Source: Grammothele lineata
Taxonomy: Eukaryota > Basidiomycota > Agaricomycetes > Polyporales > Polyporaceae
Assembly (NCBI GenBank): GCA_002150815.3
Contig: NDFF03000367.1
Span: 62,001 to 126,000 of the forward strand
DNA: 64,000 bases
Direction: 5' to 3'
Part shown: positions 21,601-32,939 of the stretch, piece after piece
Layout of the letters: the number at the start of each line of letters is the position of its first letter
Numbering within the stretch: the stretch's first letter is position 1
Translations under genes and position numbers: made by a program
Notes under the pieces: generated by a model
Seen by the model: only the letters and a program-made list of their open reading frames with translations
Database searches by the model: none
Told to the model about the DNA's origin: nothing

Positions 21601-24600
21601 ATGGCCCGTTATTGCACCCTCTGCCGACGCTCGTTCGTCACCAGCCGCGGTCTCATACGACATAATCGACTCTATCATCGCCGTCCCAAGCCGCCCCCAG
21701 TGAATCCCCCAACGTTCAGGTACCATCCACATCTGACAGGCGAGTCATATCGAACTACCTGTACATGATCTTCGAACTAACATATTAATCTAGCCCAGCC
21801 TTGTGACGAAGATGGAAACGACCTGGATGATGAAGACATGGCGGCTGCCCCCGAAGATCACGACGACGCCAGCTGGGATCCTTTCAAGGATCGTCCGACA
21901 TTCGAGTGGGCCTAGCTCGTTTTCGAGAAGATGCAAATCTCGGCCGAGGAGATCAACATGCTCCTCGAGGTCGAGCGAGCGAAGCGGGTTCTCGAGGACC
22001 TCGAAGGCAACGGGGGCGATGGCACCGATGGCGCTTTTTTTGCTAGCGCAGCTGATATGTATGCTCATATCGACGCAATACCATACGGGCCCGGGTCATG
22101 GCGTGCGTTTTCGGTGCGGTGGAACGGGCCCATGGCACCCGACTCGGATGCCCCGTGGAAGCACGACACATACACCGTCTATACCCGCGATCCCCTGTAC
22201 GTCCTGGAGCACATGGCACGCAATCCCGAGTTCGATGGCAAGTGGGACTATGTCCCCTTCGAGAAGTACGTAGGTCCAAACAACCGTGAATTCTCCAATC
22301 TCTTCTCGGGTCGCTTTGCATATCAAAAGGCGGTAAGCTCTCTAAAGATGTTCTACGATTCCCCAATGTCCTCCTTACTACGTTTCATATCTAGGACGAA
22401 ATATACGAAGAGAATCCTCAGCAGAACGACGGCTCCATGTTGTATGTCGTTGGGCTGGGGGCGGACAAAACGACGGTATCTGTCGCAACCGGCAATCAAG
22501 AATTTCACCCTCTGTACATCACCCCGGGCAACATCCACAACGAGATGCGGCGCGCACATGGTGAAGCAGTCACGCCGCTAGCGTTTCTAGCGATCCCGAA
22601 GAGTACGTGTTTCGTTGGAGACGAAGCAGTTTCGTGTGAGCTTCATGCTAACGAGTCCTCGGGTCTAGCCGCTAAGGAGCATAAGGATACACTCGAATTT
22701 CGCCTGTTTCAAAAGCAGGTCTATCATGCTTCCCTCGCACGAATTCTTGCCCCGCTGAAGCCATGGATGAAGACGCCAAGGACGATTCGCTGCCCAGATG
22801 GTCGATACCGCCGCGCTATCTTCCAGCTCGGCCCATTCATAGCCGACTACCCGGAGCAGGTATACCTCTCCGGTATCGTGTATGGATGGTGCCCGAAGTA
22901 GGTTGTCTGCATTGAGGTTCCATGTACACGTCACTGATTGTGGTTCTAAGGTGTCGCGCGCTGCCTGACGAGCTCGAAAACATCGGAAAGGCTCGGTTCA
23001 AGGCACATACAAACCTCGTCATCGAAACGTATACCGCGGCGACGCAGTGGGATGTTTTTGGTATACACGGAGACGTAACGGTACGTTGCGACGGTTGCTC
23101 ATACTAGTGTCTTCATCGGCTGATCGAGTCGTGTAGCCGTTTACAGAGAGCTTCCCACGTGCCGACATCCACGAACTTATCACGCCTGATTTGCTCCACC
23201 AGCTGATCAAAGGCACGTTCAAAGATCATCTGGTGGCCTGGATCGAGGAGTATGTTCGCCTGACAGCCCCGAGCGAGCGCGAAGCCAGCAAGATCATCGA
23301 CGAGATAGACCGGAGGTATGATATCTCGTTGCTTAGCGCGAGTTCATGTTTTGAACCCCTTCACATCAGACTTGCGGCCGCGCCTTCTTTCCCTGGCCTT
23401 CGACGTTTTCCGGACGGTCGGGACTTCAAGCAATGGACTGGAAACGATTCAAAAGCATTGATGAAGGTGTGTTATATCGTATCTGATGTTCACATATCCC
23501 ACGAATATACTGGGTAACATGCGAATCTTAGGTCATTCTGCCCGCGATCCAAGGACTCGTCCCCAATCAGATTGTCCAGTGTGTCTCCGCGCTCCTGGAC
23601 TTCTGCTATCTCGCACGCCGCTCAGCACACGACATGCCGACCCTCGCAAAGATGAACCAAGCCCAAGCGCGCTTTCACGAACTCCGCGCGGTCTTCATCG
23701 AAGCTGGTGTACGCGCGGATGGATTCTCGCTTCCTCGGCAACACGCGCTCGTCCACTATGTGAAGTCGATCAAACTGTTCGGCTCACCTAATGGCGTATG
23801 CTCATCAATCACCGAGTCGATGCACATTCGGGCGGTGAAGGAGCTATGGCGTCGGTCTAACCGCTCGGAGCCTCTCGAACAGATCCTGCGCACCAACACG
23901 CGCTTGGCGAAGCTCGCGGCAGCTCGCGCGGAGTTTGGACGACGTGGGATGCTGTACGAGTCTGTCCTCACTGCTGTTCTTCATCAGCTTGGAATGGAAG
24001 ACGAGAGCCGCCGTCCCACGCAAGCTGCACTAGATGCCCGTTTCCTCGACGAGCGAGATGCTGCAGCAGCTGATGGCGATCCCGCGATGTCGTGTGTGGC
24101 GCTGTCCGCGCGGCCAGGTAAGCTCATTCCCACTATGTCCTACGTGCATCTCTTCTTACTTCGTCATATGCTTTCCGACCACCAGCGCGTTCGTTGTCGC
24201 TCGACCACCTTTCCGAAGCCATTGAGAAGCCAGATCTTCGTGAGAAGATCTGTCGCTTTCTCTGGGATCAATACTACCCGGATGGGGTCATAGGCGAAGA
24301 CGTTCCACTCGAGCAGTGCCCGCAGTTCTATCACCGCGACCCCGTTGGCATCTATTTCAAGGCCGATTCGATGTTTTATGCACCCAGCGAGATATCCGGG
24401 CCATGTGGGATGCATACCGAGGTCATACGGTGCAATCCGGCATGGTATGGTAAGTATCCTCGCTATGATACCGTTCTCGTCAATCTGGATCCAGAGGCGC
24501 CAGGAATGGCGGGTATGCTTGTTGCTCGCATTGCCATGTTTCTTTCGTTCGAGTTCGAAGGGTCTCTCTATTCGTGCGCTCTCGTGGAGTGGTTTGAGAC

Positions 24601-24844
24601 AGTTGGGGAGAAGCCGGACCCGGTGACGGGCATGTGGATGGTGCGCCCGGAGCTCGTGAATAACGAACGCGCTACGAGCTTGATTCATGTCGGCAGTATT
24701 GTTCGTGCATGCCATCTTCTCCCAGTTTGTGATCCCGACGCAGATATACCTCTCGACTTTCACTTTTCGGACACACTAGATGCATTTGATACGTACTATG
24801 TAAACCGCTTCATTGACTACCATACACACGAGACTGTCTTTTGA
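21601..24844 (+). pseudogene. Plavaka transposase with one premature stop
   Basis: About nine exons with canonical short introns give a transposase of the Plavaka family, which moves DNA by cut and paste. Residues 1-26 hold a C2H2 zinc finger (CTLC-x12-H-x4-H). Later family hallmarks are a block with GADKTTVSVATG, PLYITPGNIHNEMRRAH and FLAIPK; then FPGLRRFPDGRDFKQWTGNDSKALMK; LPRQHALVHYV; LFGSPNGVCSSITESMHI; and a C-terminal ending in FIDYHTHETVF at 24844. The one defect seen is TAG at 21913-21915 in the run FEWA-stop-LVFEKMQ, where CAG (Gln) would fit; this implies a C-to-T change. Other junctions I checked stay in frame, so the copy died recently or is read through. A stretch C-terminal to the stop remains fully open. 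Confidence 0.85.
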
Positions 24845-24946
24845 ATACCAACACGTACTTACCGCGCCAGAACACTTACCGTACTTACGCTCTTCAAGCG
24901 CCTAAATAAGTGCCGTAAGTAGCAGTAAGTACGGTAAGGATTTTCC

Positions 24947-25161
24947 TGGACTGCTGATGGGCCGTTTCCCTCCATATGTGCGGGATTCAGGTGCGGGGAA
25001 TGTTCGACGACCCCCTGTTGCGCTCGTTCTCACCCACGCTAAGCACCGAGAAACGCAAGTATGACTTGGACTCCCAGCCTCCCGTTGCTGTCGGATGCGG
25101 TGTCGGGCCTGCCGCCGCCACGGCCGCCGCCGAATCGCCGCCGAGCGGAGTTGCCAAATTG
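24947..25161. other. Short spacer between two transposons
   Basis: Separates the Plavaka right end from the hAT-like left end. A short frame contains an Ala/Gly-rich run near 25100. No gene was recognised. Confidence 0.4.
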
Positions 25162-26148
25162 TAGGCTTTAAGGGACCGGTCCTAGGACCGGTCGAGGACC
25201 GGTTCTAGGACCAGAACTGGACTGGTGTAGGACCGGACCACCTAATGGTCTTGGGCGGTCCAGTCCTGGCCACCGGTCCCGCCGGTCCTCGAGATTGGGA
25301 GGACCGTCAAGACCGGTTTGCCAGGACCGACTAGGACCGCCCAGGACCGGTCTTGCTGTTGGAACCACCCAGCGAATGCTGTACTCTTATACAATCAGTA
25401 CATGTATACATACATAGTTAGTTCTGCAGAAGTAGAGAGGGTAGAATGAAGTTGGCGAAGTTTCAAACAAGTCGCATACTATGTCTGACACCTGTTGATG
25501 ACATCATCACACGGACCAGTAGGTACAGTGCGCGCGAGACCGTGCACGCACATAAGCACTATCGCGAACCTATCGCTGCGTACTATGAACGCGCGCACGC
25601 ACCTAGCACGCACTTTATGGAACGCAAAGGGTGCGCAGTGACGACTCAAAGGCCAGGCGCATGCGCCGAGTGAGGGACCAGTGGACTCTAGTGTACGGGA
25701 AGGTGCACCCGCGTTGTACCCGCGAGCGCGGCGACGTGTCCGCAGCCGGCTAGTCGTGGCTGCAAATAGTAGCGCAATAGACGGCAGTGCCGGTGTCCTA
25801 ACAAAGGTCTCGCGGGGCAGAAAATGTTCAACTAGCTCGTTCTGGCTGGACACGTCGCTGGGCCGGGCCGGGTGCTCGCCCGGGGCAAGGCCGCAGTTAG
25901 TTGCGAGCGCGTTACTTGTCCATCTCAGCAAGGAAAGACGAGGATCAATTGCTGGACAGCGCGGAAGTGGATGTGGACTCCAGCGTCGAAGGCCGGCGCA
26001 CCCAAGGCGCACCTCAGATATTTGGCAATCGACGCGGGTACGCCGCGTTTTCGGAAGGCCGCGAGCATGAGTCGCTTCGCCGAGGACAGAGCGCACCTAA
26101 TGCGTGCTATTCCTCAAGTTGTGTTTGGTGCCGACGACTCGGGGTTGG

Positions 26149-26215
26149 AGGGTGCGCGAGAGGGTGCGCGAGAGGGTGCGCGAGAGGGTGCGCGAGAGGG
26201 TGCGCGAGAGGGTGC
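26149..26215 (+). repeat. 12-bp tandem repeat (GTGCGCGAGAGG)
   Basis: About five and a half copies of GTGCGCGAGAGG in direct order. The period is a multiple of three, so a Gly-Cys-Ala-Arg repeat appears in one frame, but there is no sign of a real gene around it. It lies in the interior of hAT-like copy 1. Confidence 0.9.
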
Positions 26216-26238
26216 AGTAAGCATAGACGACCGCGCCG

Positions 26239-26369
26239 ACTTGACGTTAATCTCCCACCTCGTTTGTTCGGCTTTCAAACTCCGCTGTGGCTGAGCCACC
26301 TTATCTTATCAGAGGGACTTGGGCTTTGCTCGACGCGCGTCTGGCGCTTGTTCGAGGCCTCGCTCGGTC
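26239..26369 (+). repeat. Left arm of a perfect 131-bp inverted repeat
   Basis: This segment and 27032-27162 are reverse complements over 131 bp with no mismatch seen by eye. The arms are about 660 bp apart, inside hAT-like copy 1. A partial third relative (AAACTCCGC-G-GGCT) appears around 27773-27793. Confidence 0.9.
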
Positions 26370-27031
26370 TCTCTTCCCCTTCTCATCGGCGTCCTCAGCC
26401 ACCCTTGGACGCGTCTGCAAATAGCCCCAAGATTCGCATTAACGAATGCAAGGACAATAAACGCTCCTCACGCGCGGGTTCATCCTCACGCAGCCCGAGC
26501 AAATATGTCCCCTATCTCGCTGCCGAGGTAGCCAGACGAGGCAGGGTGCGCGCATGCACCGACATTCCGCGCGCGCGTGCACAAAGATCCGATGAAACAA
26601 CGAAACTACGTGAGTGTTCTTCGGCCCCTATTCCGTGCCCGCGCCGGAGCAGAGTAAGCGTGCGGGCCCATAGTTGCCGCGCACACCTTAGGCTGCACCT
26701 CCAAGGAGGGCGGTACTGACGAGACGTCCGTGAAGGTTGGGGCGTCGAAGACGAGGTGTAGGATTACGTGGACAGCGATGACGAGTTCGTCGAGGAGTGC
26801 GAGAGAGGAGGCAGGCACACTGTCAGCGGCCTTACCACAGAGTAGATACTTTTGTTTTACTACTACACCCGTTGCTGCCTAGGGCATGCTCTACGTATCT
26901 ATACGCACCGAAGCTACACAAACATATGCACATAAATAGATTACCTATGTCTCAACATACAGACATTGTCCTACATAAAATGTTCTTCGTTGACCTTAGG
27001 CTGAGGAGCCTCCCAGCTATATGCCCGAGTC

Positions 27032-27162
27032 GACCGAGCGAGGCCTCGAACAAGCGCCAGACGCGCGTCGAGCAAAGCCCAAGTCCCTCTGATAAGATAA
27101 GGTGGCTCAGCCACAGCGGAGTTTGAAAGCCGAACAAACGAGGTGGGAGATTAACGTCAAGT
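27032..27162 (-). repeat. Right arm of the perfect 131-bp inverted repeat
   Basis: Reverse complement of 26239-26369. Such identity inside otherwise decayed non-coding DNA points to a very recent duplication, gene conversion, or a small fold-back insertion. Confidence 0.9.
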
Positions 27163-27705
27163 ACCGCGCCGCCGTCGATGGCAATAGAGGTGAGCCTCAG
27201 CACAGGCACATCCAGCGGAAGGGCGATGCTGACTTGGGCGGGTTCGGGACTCGGCCGGTGCAATCGAAGATATGTGCGCGCGCGGACTTGAGTTTGAAGC
27301 CAAGTCTTCGCAACCCTTGCGATCACCTTCATCTAGCCGTTTAGGAGGCTCTTGTAATTTGCCTTACGATCGCCCTCGAGATGGCCATCCCAATACCAAC
27401 TTCAAGCAACAGTGAGTGACAGAGCCAACTATCAACTATTACTGAATCCAGAGCATGTCCGCAATCGCTCACGACTAGTACGTGGACCGGTGAAGGACTG
27501 GTCCTGCGCTGGTTCAGACTGGTCACAACTGGACCACTACAGGACCGGTCCTGACCCTCGACCTGACCGCGGTCCTGAGCAGTCCTGGTCCTGTAGCGGA
27601 CCCGGTCTCGGTCCTGCTACATGGGATCGGTCCTGTCCGGGTCCTCGGTCCCGGTCCTCGAATTTTGGCCTCAGGACCGGACCAAGATCGGACCCTTAAA
27701 GTCTA

Positions 27706-29699
27706 CCAGTGCTTCAGTCACACTTTGCTGAAGCAAATTGGGCTGGGGATGACCGTATTTTGCTGCTCGTTCAAACTCCGCAGCGGCTTTGAATTCCAGA
27801 GGATAAGATGATGCGCTCTCGACTTTGTCTCTTCCACCAGCTCTTGCTCCCTCGTCTCCTCGCTCTCTGCAGCTGCAGGTACTACATAAGTGACTCTTCT
27901 ATCCTTTGGGCCGCGTTGCGCGCAGGATATTGTACACTATTAAGTTAGTCCAAAGAGGTGGATCGACCATTACGCCGAGACAGCCGCGAGTATAGCAGCT
28001 AACACCGCTCAACAGGTGTTGGTGGCGCCAGCTGGTTGAGGGGGTTCTCTTGTTGATACTCCGCAAACGAGTCGAGCCTACACCGCTCGCCCGCGGGGAT
28101 CTGACCGGCAGTTGATTGCGATTAAGCCGCTGCCCCTCCGCGGTCGGCTGTCGGCAGTGCCCGTGTAAGCTGACTGGCAGGGTGAATACGAAGATTATAT
28201 CAGCCTGCCCCCAGGGGGGGGCTGACCGTCAGCTGCTGGGCAGGCCTGACGGTAGCCTGACGAGCCAGAGCCTGCAAATATGGTCGGCTACCCCTCGGCC
28301 AACAATGTTCGTAATTGGTGCTCCGAATGCATAGCGGCGTGGCAGCTTCCTGTATCGCTCGCGTTCTGTTCCAGCATTATTTGAATCTCGGCTTTAGAAG
28401 AGGTTTAAAACATATGTATTGATTGATCGTACTACGATTAGAACGAATGATCAAGCTAAACTACTTCATACGGTATATAAGTAATACAAGTACGGCAACA
28501 CCTCACGAGCTGTCGGGCACACTGTGCTCTGTAGCTGGTACATGAGTATGAACAAACCAGCATGGACCGAGTGGGACTCAAGCAAACCGGATATCAACGC
28601 CAGAGAATTCACACTGTTGCAACAGACGTCTCATGAGGACTCAGGGACAACTTCACTCCACGAGGGGGATCGTATGACGGAGGCAGGTGTCGGACACCAG
28701 TAGTGTAGCACTCACTCAACCCGGGGTAGTCCATTCAAGGTTTGACCTCTCGCGTTGACTCAGATGTACACCAATGTTGAGGGGTGTGTAGACATTAGCA
28801 ACGTACCAATACCATCTCACTTGCCAAGAGTGCACATACGGAAGAACGGATAGCAGAGCCAAGCAGGGATAACTCGCAAGAGACGTGGAGGGTCGAGGGA
28901 GAAGATGTGGAAGAGTCGTGACGAGCCTCGACGTCTCATTTCCTTCCGAGTTGAAGGTCCGCCTGATGGACCAAATATCTTGCAACTCCGGCAGCCTCGG
29001 CACAACGACCCGGTGGCTGAACATTTTGTTTTGCACTGAATCAGACGCCCAACTGGACGCCTGAGAGACACGTTGGACGTCACGCGGAGAGGCTCTTACA
29101 AGCCTCAGACGTTCAGCAGGTCCGTCAGCTTACGGGGACCTGACGGGTTCGCCATACGGTCGTCTGTTGGCAACCAAGAGGGCATCTGCCTAACCAGCCA
29201 ATCATTACGCTACGCACTCGGCCTGCCGTCGCCTCTGGGGTGTTTTGCAGTGTATAAGGGGGGCGGGTTGGCGTTGAGTAGTGCGTCGGCCAAATCTAGC
29301 AATGCGCTGATGGAGATCCCAATCGGGCGGACTTCGAGCCGGACACACGAATCATGGTGACGATCCCCTGCTCGGACGTTGGGGCGCTGCACACTGTGGA
29401 CTAACGTGTATCGGATGTAGGCGTCTGCACGCGTCACCCTATTCGATGCGCTCATGAATGTCGCTCAGCGTCAGGGGTGAAAGCTGTGCTCGAGGGTGCT
29501 CGAGAGGCTCGAGAGCAGCGCAAGCCCGCGGGCTTGGTACCCCGATCTCGGCACCCCCCGCCACCGCTCGCGGCTGTTCGAACCACTAAATGGCCCCGAC
29601 TGTCCTTTGATTCCCCTTTCAGGCTCACAGAACACACAAACCAAGTTGTCTCGATGCAATATACTGAGGGCTATCTATCGTACACGTACAGTACATGGT
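27706..29699. other. Gene-poor repeat-like region
   Basis: No gene was recognised. Around 28090-28265 and again at 29100-29160 there are many short CTGAC-GGCAG / CCTGACG words in both orientations, suggesting the decayed end of another transposon. A minus-strand frame at 28716-29083 has cysteines but no intron logic and is not called. Confidence 0.35.
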
Positions 29700-29710
29700 G
29701 TTCTGGCAGG

Positions 29711-30440
29711 CTACAAAGAGCACCGCAATGTCTTGCGCGCAAGGCCCTTCCCACTCCCGCCCACTCCATCGAAAGCCGCGATCGCATGCGCTCCCTGCGT
29801 CGTCTGCGTGTGCGTATGGCGATCAGGTAGCTCCGTGTTCGTTTGCTGCAGCGGCTTGAACCACGTCCGTGCCACCGCGGACTCGCGAAATCCGCGCGCT
29901 GTGTATGGCGCTGACGCCGCCCCGCAGGCACATGCGGTCGAAGATGCGCGCGCGGAGGGCACAGTCTGGTTATGCAGACGCATCGCGGTGTTGTACTCGC
30001 AGTCGCTGACGGTCTCGATGCCAGCGTATACGTCTGGCGATGGCTGCGGGCCTGAGGAGGCGGGCGGGGCACGGGAACGGCATGTCTGGGGATGGGCAGG
30101 GCTGAGAGGGGCTTGAGATGGAATGCTGCCGGGGCTATGCGGTACGTACCAGTCGGCGTGCTCGATCTCGCCAGAGACTTTCCGGCCCCGATGTACGCTA
30201 TCCCACCCTCTCTCCCACTCTGCCTTAGGGTGTCACACCGTATGCTGCAGCCAGTGGTACAGACCTGTGGGATAAGGTTAAGAGGATATGTGATAACGTG
30301 TCGCAGACTGACATACCGAGTGACAGACGCCATGTGTCTTGAGGGGTGCTGTACGGCGGGAGGAGGTAAGTCGTGCACTATGGGGACGGGGCTGGCGGCG
30401 GCAACCCTGAATAGTGCTCGTCGTAGCCACTGCCTTACAA
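29711..30440 (-). pseudogene. Probable decayed multi-exon gene
   Basis: Several intron-like units with good splice signals occur on the minus strand: GTAAGG...TTCAG near 30425, GTATGT...CACAG near 30290, GTACGT...CTCAG near 30140. One frame between them reads HPKAEWERGWDSVHRGRKVSGEIEHAD but has a TGA just before it. A later frame reads SDCEYNTAMRLHNQTVPSARASS, ending at 29711. The longest single frame (262 codons) has no ATG and runs through the introns, so I do not take it as the protein. Best explained as a damaged gene of unknown type; a real gene with unseen exons is possible. Confidence 0.3.
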
Positions 30441-31086
30441 AAGAGGTAGAGATAGACAATTAATAAATCATGAGCGGGAGCACATTGGAGGGCGAAAAGG
30501 GCGTCGAGTGGCGTACCAACAGTGAGGCTTCGCAGTGAGAGGCCTGAATTAGAACGGCAGCATCATACAAAACGAAACGTAGCGGCGAGACCCTCGAGAC
30601 ATCGGACTAATGAGGCGTGGTGAAGGGGAGTCTGAACTGACGATGCGGGCAGTTGCCAGCGAGACGACGAGGTTCGGCGCCCAGTTGAGGCCCGCAGGCC
30701 ACGCGCGGTTCAGGGCAGGTTGCGCGAGACTTGCGATTTACCTGTTGACACTGGCGCTTCGCGAGTGCCCGTGCCCTGCAAGCCGAAACGGATGGGTCTG
30801 CGGTTCTCTAGATTACAGGGAGGTACGATGATGACGTGGAAAGGGATAGTACCCAACATGAACATCCCATATTGAGCAGCCTCCGCTCAGCATGCTCTAG
30901 ACTACCGTGGCTCACGCGTGCTCGAGAGCGGAGTTGGCGTCTCGGGTGTCTCTGGAGCCCCTGCGTGCGACTCTTGAGCAAATGTATTTCTTGATGGACG
31001 ACGGCAATGAGTGTTCGTCTCGTACTACACTAGTATTACAGCTAAACGATCATGTCGATTCGCATACCAACGGAAAGCAGACGAGC

Positions 31087-31155
31087 CCGCGAGTGCTGCC
31101 ACAGGCAACGCAGCCTCCGCTCACAGCTGCGTGCCTAAGCGGGACGGGTACGTCG
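31087..31155 (-). repeat. Dispersed repeat, weak copy 3
   Basis: Resembles the core of the repeat at 3456-3640 (GGGTGCTACCCGCAACAGCA and its continuation) in the same orientation, about 70% by eye. It lies just past the stop of the six-exon gene at 31189-32637. Confidence 0.35.
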
Positions 31156-31188
31156 GAAGAGGCCGTGTCCTGCATGACGCTACCCGTC

Positions 31189-32637
31189 TCATCGCGCTTG
31201 CGGGTGCTCGATGTTCGCGTTCGTGTGCGCGCAGGACGTGAGGACCCCCACGATCCAGTGGAGGCAGTCGATACTCTATGCACAGTCAGCTACGTTAGCG
31301 TTAGCGATGGAACATGTTGCGTACCTTCCCGACGCGCAGGATGCGCTCGAGGATGAGCTCCGCGCCGACGCCGCATTCAATCAGAATGCTAACCGGGACG
31401 CTCTTGCCGTTTGTCTGGTCCACGATCTCCTGGGGGATTCGAGCTGCCATCAGGCGCTCCTGGGGATATATACGTTACCTCTACCCATCAGCTGTTAGGG
31501 GCAATGGAAGAACGAACCTCTTTGACGAGGGCGAGCAGAGCATTTTGTTTCTCCACTTCGGCCTTCGTGGCGGAAGATATGTCGAACAAGCGCGTGAAAC
31601 CAGGCTCGATCGCAGACCACTCGACGCTCGGATCGGTCGCGACCAAGCCTGTGAGCTGGCTGCATATATTCCTAGCATGTACGCGGCGGTTGGCATGTTC
31701 CACGTATGCCTCCCTGTAGTCGTTGACCGCGCGGTCCAGCGCGCTGGTTCGCAGATCGTACGTGACGGGTTTCTTTAGGATGTCGAAGTGTTCGTCAAAC
31801 CGTGTCTGTGTAGATGTGAGGGCGTGAGATTACGGTTGGATGATTGCAAGTAGATACATACCGCGGGGCGGCTCAATAAATCAATGGCGTCCCCGTACTT
31901 GGCGAGGTCCGCCTTGATTTCGCGGACTGTCTGAGAGTGCGCCCTCAGTTTGTCCTCGACCACGATTGCCTCCTCCAGTATTGCGCCCCTCCCCAGCATG
32001 CTGATATCCGGGGTGCGAGAGTCACGGACCGTCCGCAGCTGCGAAACGTGTCAGCGGATCGGTTGCGCGCTCGGTAGTGTGACGATGGGAAGACTTACCC
32101 CGATCATCGACGTCTCTACCGCGTCCAGCTTTTCACGAAGCCAACGAAGACGCCCTTTCAACAGCTCCATGTCGAGCCCGCGGCGCTGCAACATGCGGCG
32201 GCAATGGGCAATCTTGTAATAAGAATCAAACCGGTAGTCTTCGTTCAAATACATCATGGAGCGTGGGACGTCGTCGCACCACGCCAGGGGGTCTGCATAG
32301 AGCTGGAAAGCTCGGGGGTTCCTGTGTCGTGGACGGACATTATGATATAGTCAGCATGTCAGACGTGGATGAGAACGGGGGGTACTTACGATGGCCAGTC
32401 CTGCTCGATGGCGTCGGCGTCCTGAGCAATTCCAGCTACGCCAAGGTGGAGGGTCGAAATAGTGGTTTGTCGCCAGGTAGTGCGGTCCATAGCGCTGATC
32501 GAGCCTGGGGTCGTCGTGGTTAGTTGCTCACTCGCCGCGACGATCAATATACCGCCGTTCGCTCCCTTGCGCACCTGAAGAGCGTGCTTGCGCTCCACTG
32601 ATTGCTGACGTCGCGGTGGGTCGTGATCCGAAGGCAT
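31189..32637 (-). CDS. Six-exon gene, helical protein of unknown function
   Basis: Exons 32637-32390, 32321-32099, 32038-31862, 31805-31518, 31459-31325 and 31275-31189 join in phase at all five introns (49-69 bp, all GT-AG), giving 385 aa. The agreement of five splice pairs is strong evidence that the gene is real. The ATG at 32637 is the first in frame; upstream codons are open only with a GTG. The product is mostly helical and charged: a Thr-rich patch near residue 40, helices such as LKGRLRWLREKLDAVETSM, ILEEAIVVEDKLRAH and KAEVEKQNALLALVKEE, and a short hydrophobic segment LHWIVGVL near the C-terminus. I recognise no family. Neighbours are repeats, so a mobile-element accessory gene is possible. 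Confidence 0.72.
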
Positions 32638-32650
32638 GACTCTACTTGCT

Positions 32651-32935
32651 GCGGTATCGTATACGCGATGCCGTACCGACACGAGCTTCTTGAGGACGGG
32701 CGATAGATCGGCTGGAGGTGTGATCGGCGGAACCCACGTCTATAGCGCATCGCGGAGGGCTGTTGTCCAAGCGCATGACGGTGTCCGCTGAGGTACCGTG
32801 TACGCGATGCCGCACGGGTACGAGCTTCTTGTGGACGTGCGATGGAAGCGGTCGGGGGCCTGGTCGGTAGATCCCATCCCGATGCTTCTTGCGGACGGGC
32901 GGTGGGGATGGCTATGCGCCTAGTCAATAGATGCT
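32651..32935. repeat. Degenerate tandem repeat upstream of the six-exon gene
   Basis: Three related units begin near 32656, 32797 and 32875. They share TACGCGATGCCG-AC and GAGCTTCTTG-GGACG-GCGAT, spaced about 140 bp then 80 bp. The block sits just 5' of the 31189-32637 gene, where its promoter should be. Confidence 0.5.
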
Positions 32936-32939
32936 GCCT

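Larger units (their letters stand above)
18446..24946. mobile_element. Plavaka-type DNA transposon, nearly complete
   Basis: A unit of about 6.5 kb with two divergently transcribed genes, the transposase (plus) and an accessory gene (minus). Terminal inverted repeats are imperfect: GGAAATACTTACCGG... at 18446-18468 and its counterpart at 24924-24946. Both ends carry several subterminal copies of GTAAGTAC/CTTACCG words (18450-18570 and 24850-24946), as is common in CACTA-like elements. No clear target duplication was found. Plavaka elements are widespread in Agaricomycetes. Confidence 0.75.
25162..27705. mobile_element. hAT-like non-autonomous element, copy 1
   Basis: Begins TAGGCTTTAAGGG and ends CCCTTAAAGTCTA, an inverted repeat with one change. 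Next to each end lie about 200 bp of GGACCGGTCC-like palindromic words (25177-25360 and 27484-27697), strongly matching the second copy at 53142-54584. The interior has no transposase frame but shares a segment with copy 2 (around 25440-25760 against 53410-53600). The flanks CCAAATTG and CCAGTGCT do not form an 8-bp duplication, so one end may be rearranged. The interior is larger than copy 2 because of added sequence with a perfect inverted repeat. Confidence 0.7.

Noticed and set aside
25162..25360. Terminal repeat of an LTR retrotransposon
   Set aside because: The matching end is inverted, not direct, and short TAGGC...GCCTA ends with an 8-bp duplication in the sister copy fit a hAT-like DNA element.
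28716..29083. Cysteine-containing minus-strand frames
   Set aside because: No intron pattern, no homology within the window, and composition explains them.
29671..30459. A 262-codon minus-strand frame
   Set aside because: No ATG start, and it runs straight through several good intron signals, so it is not a real protein as read.
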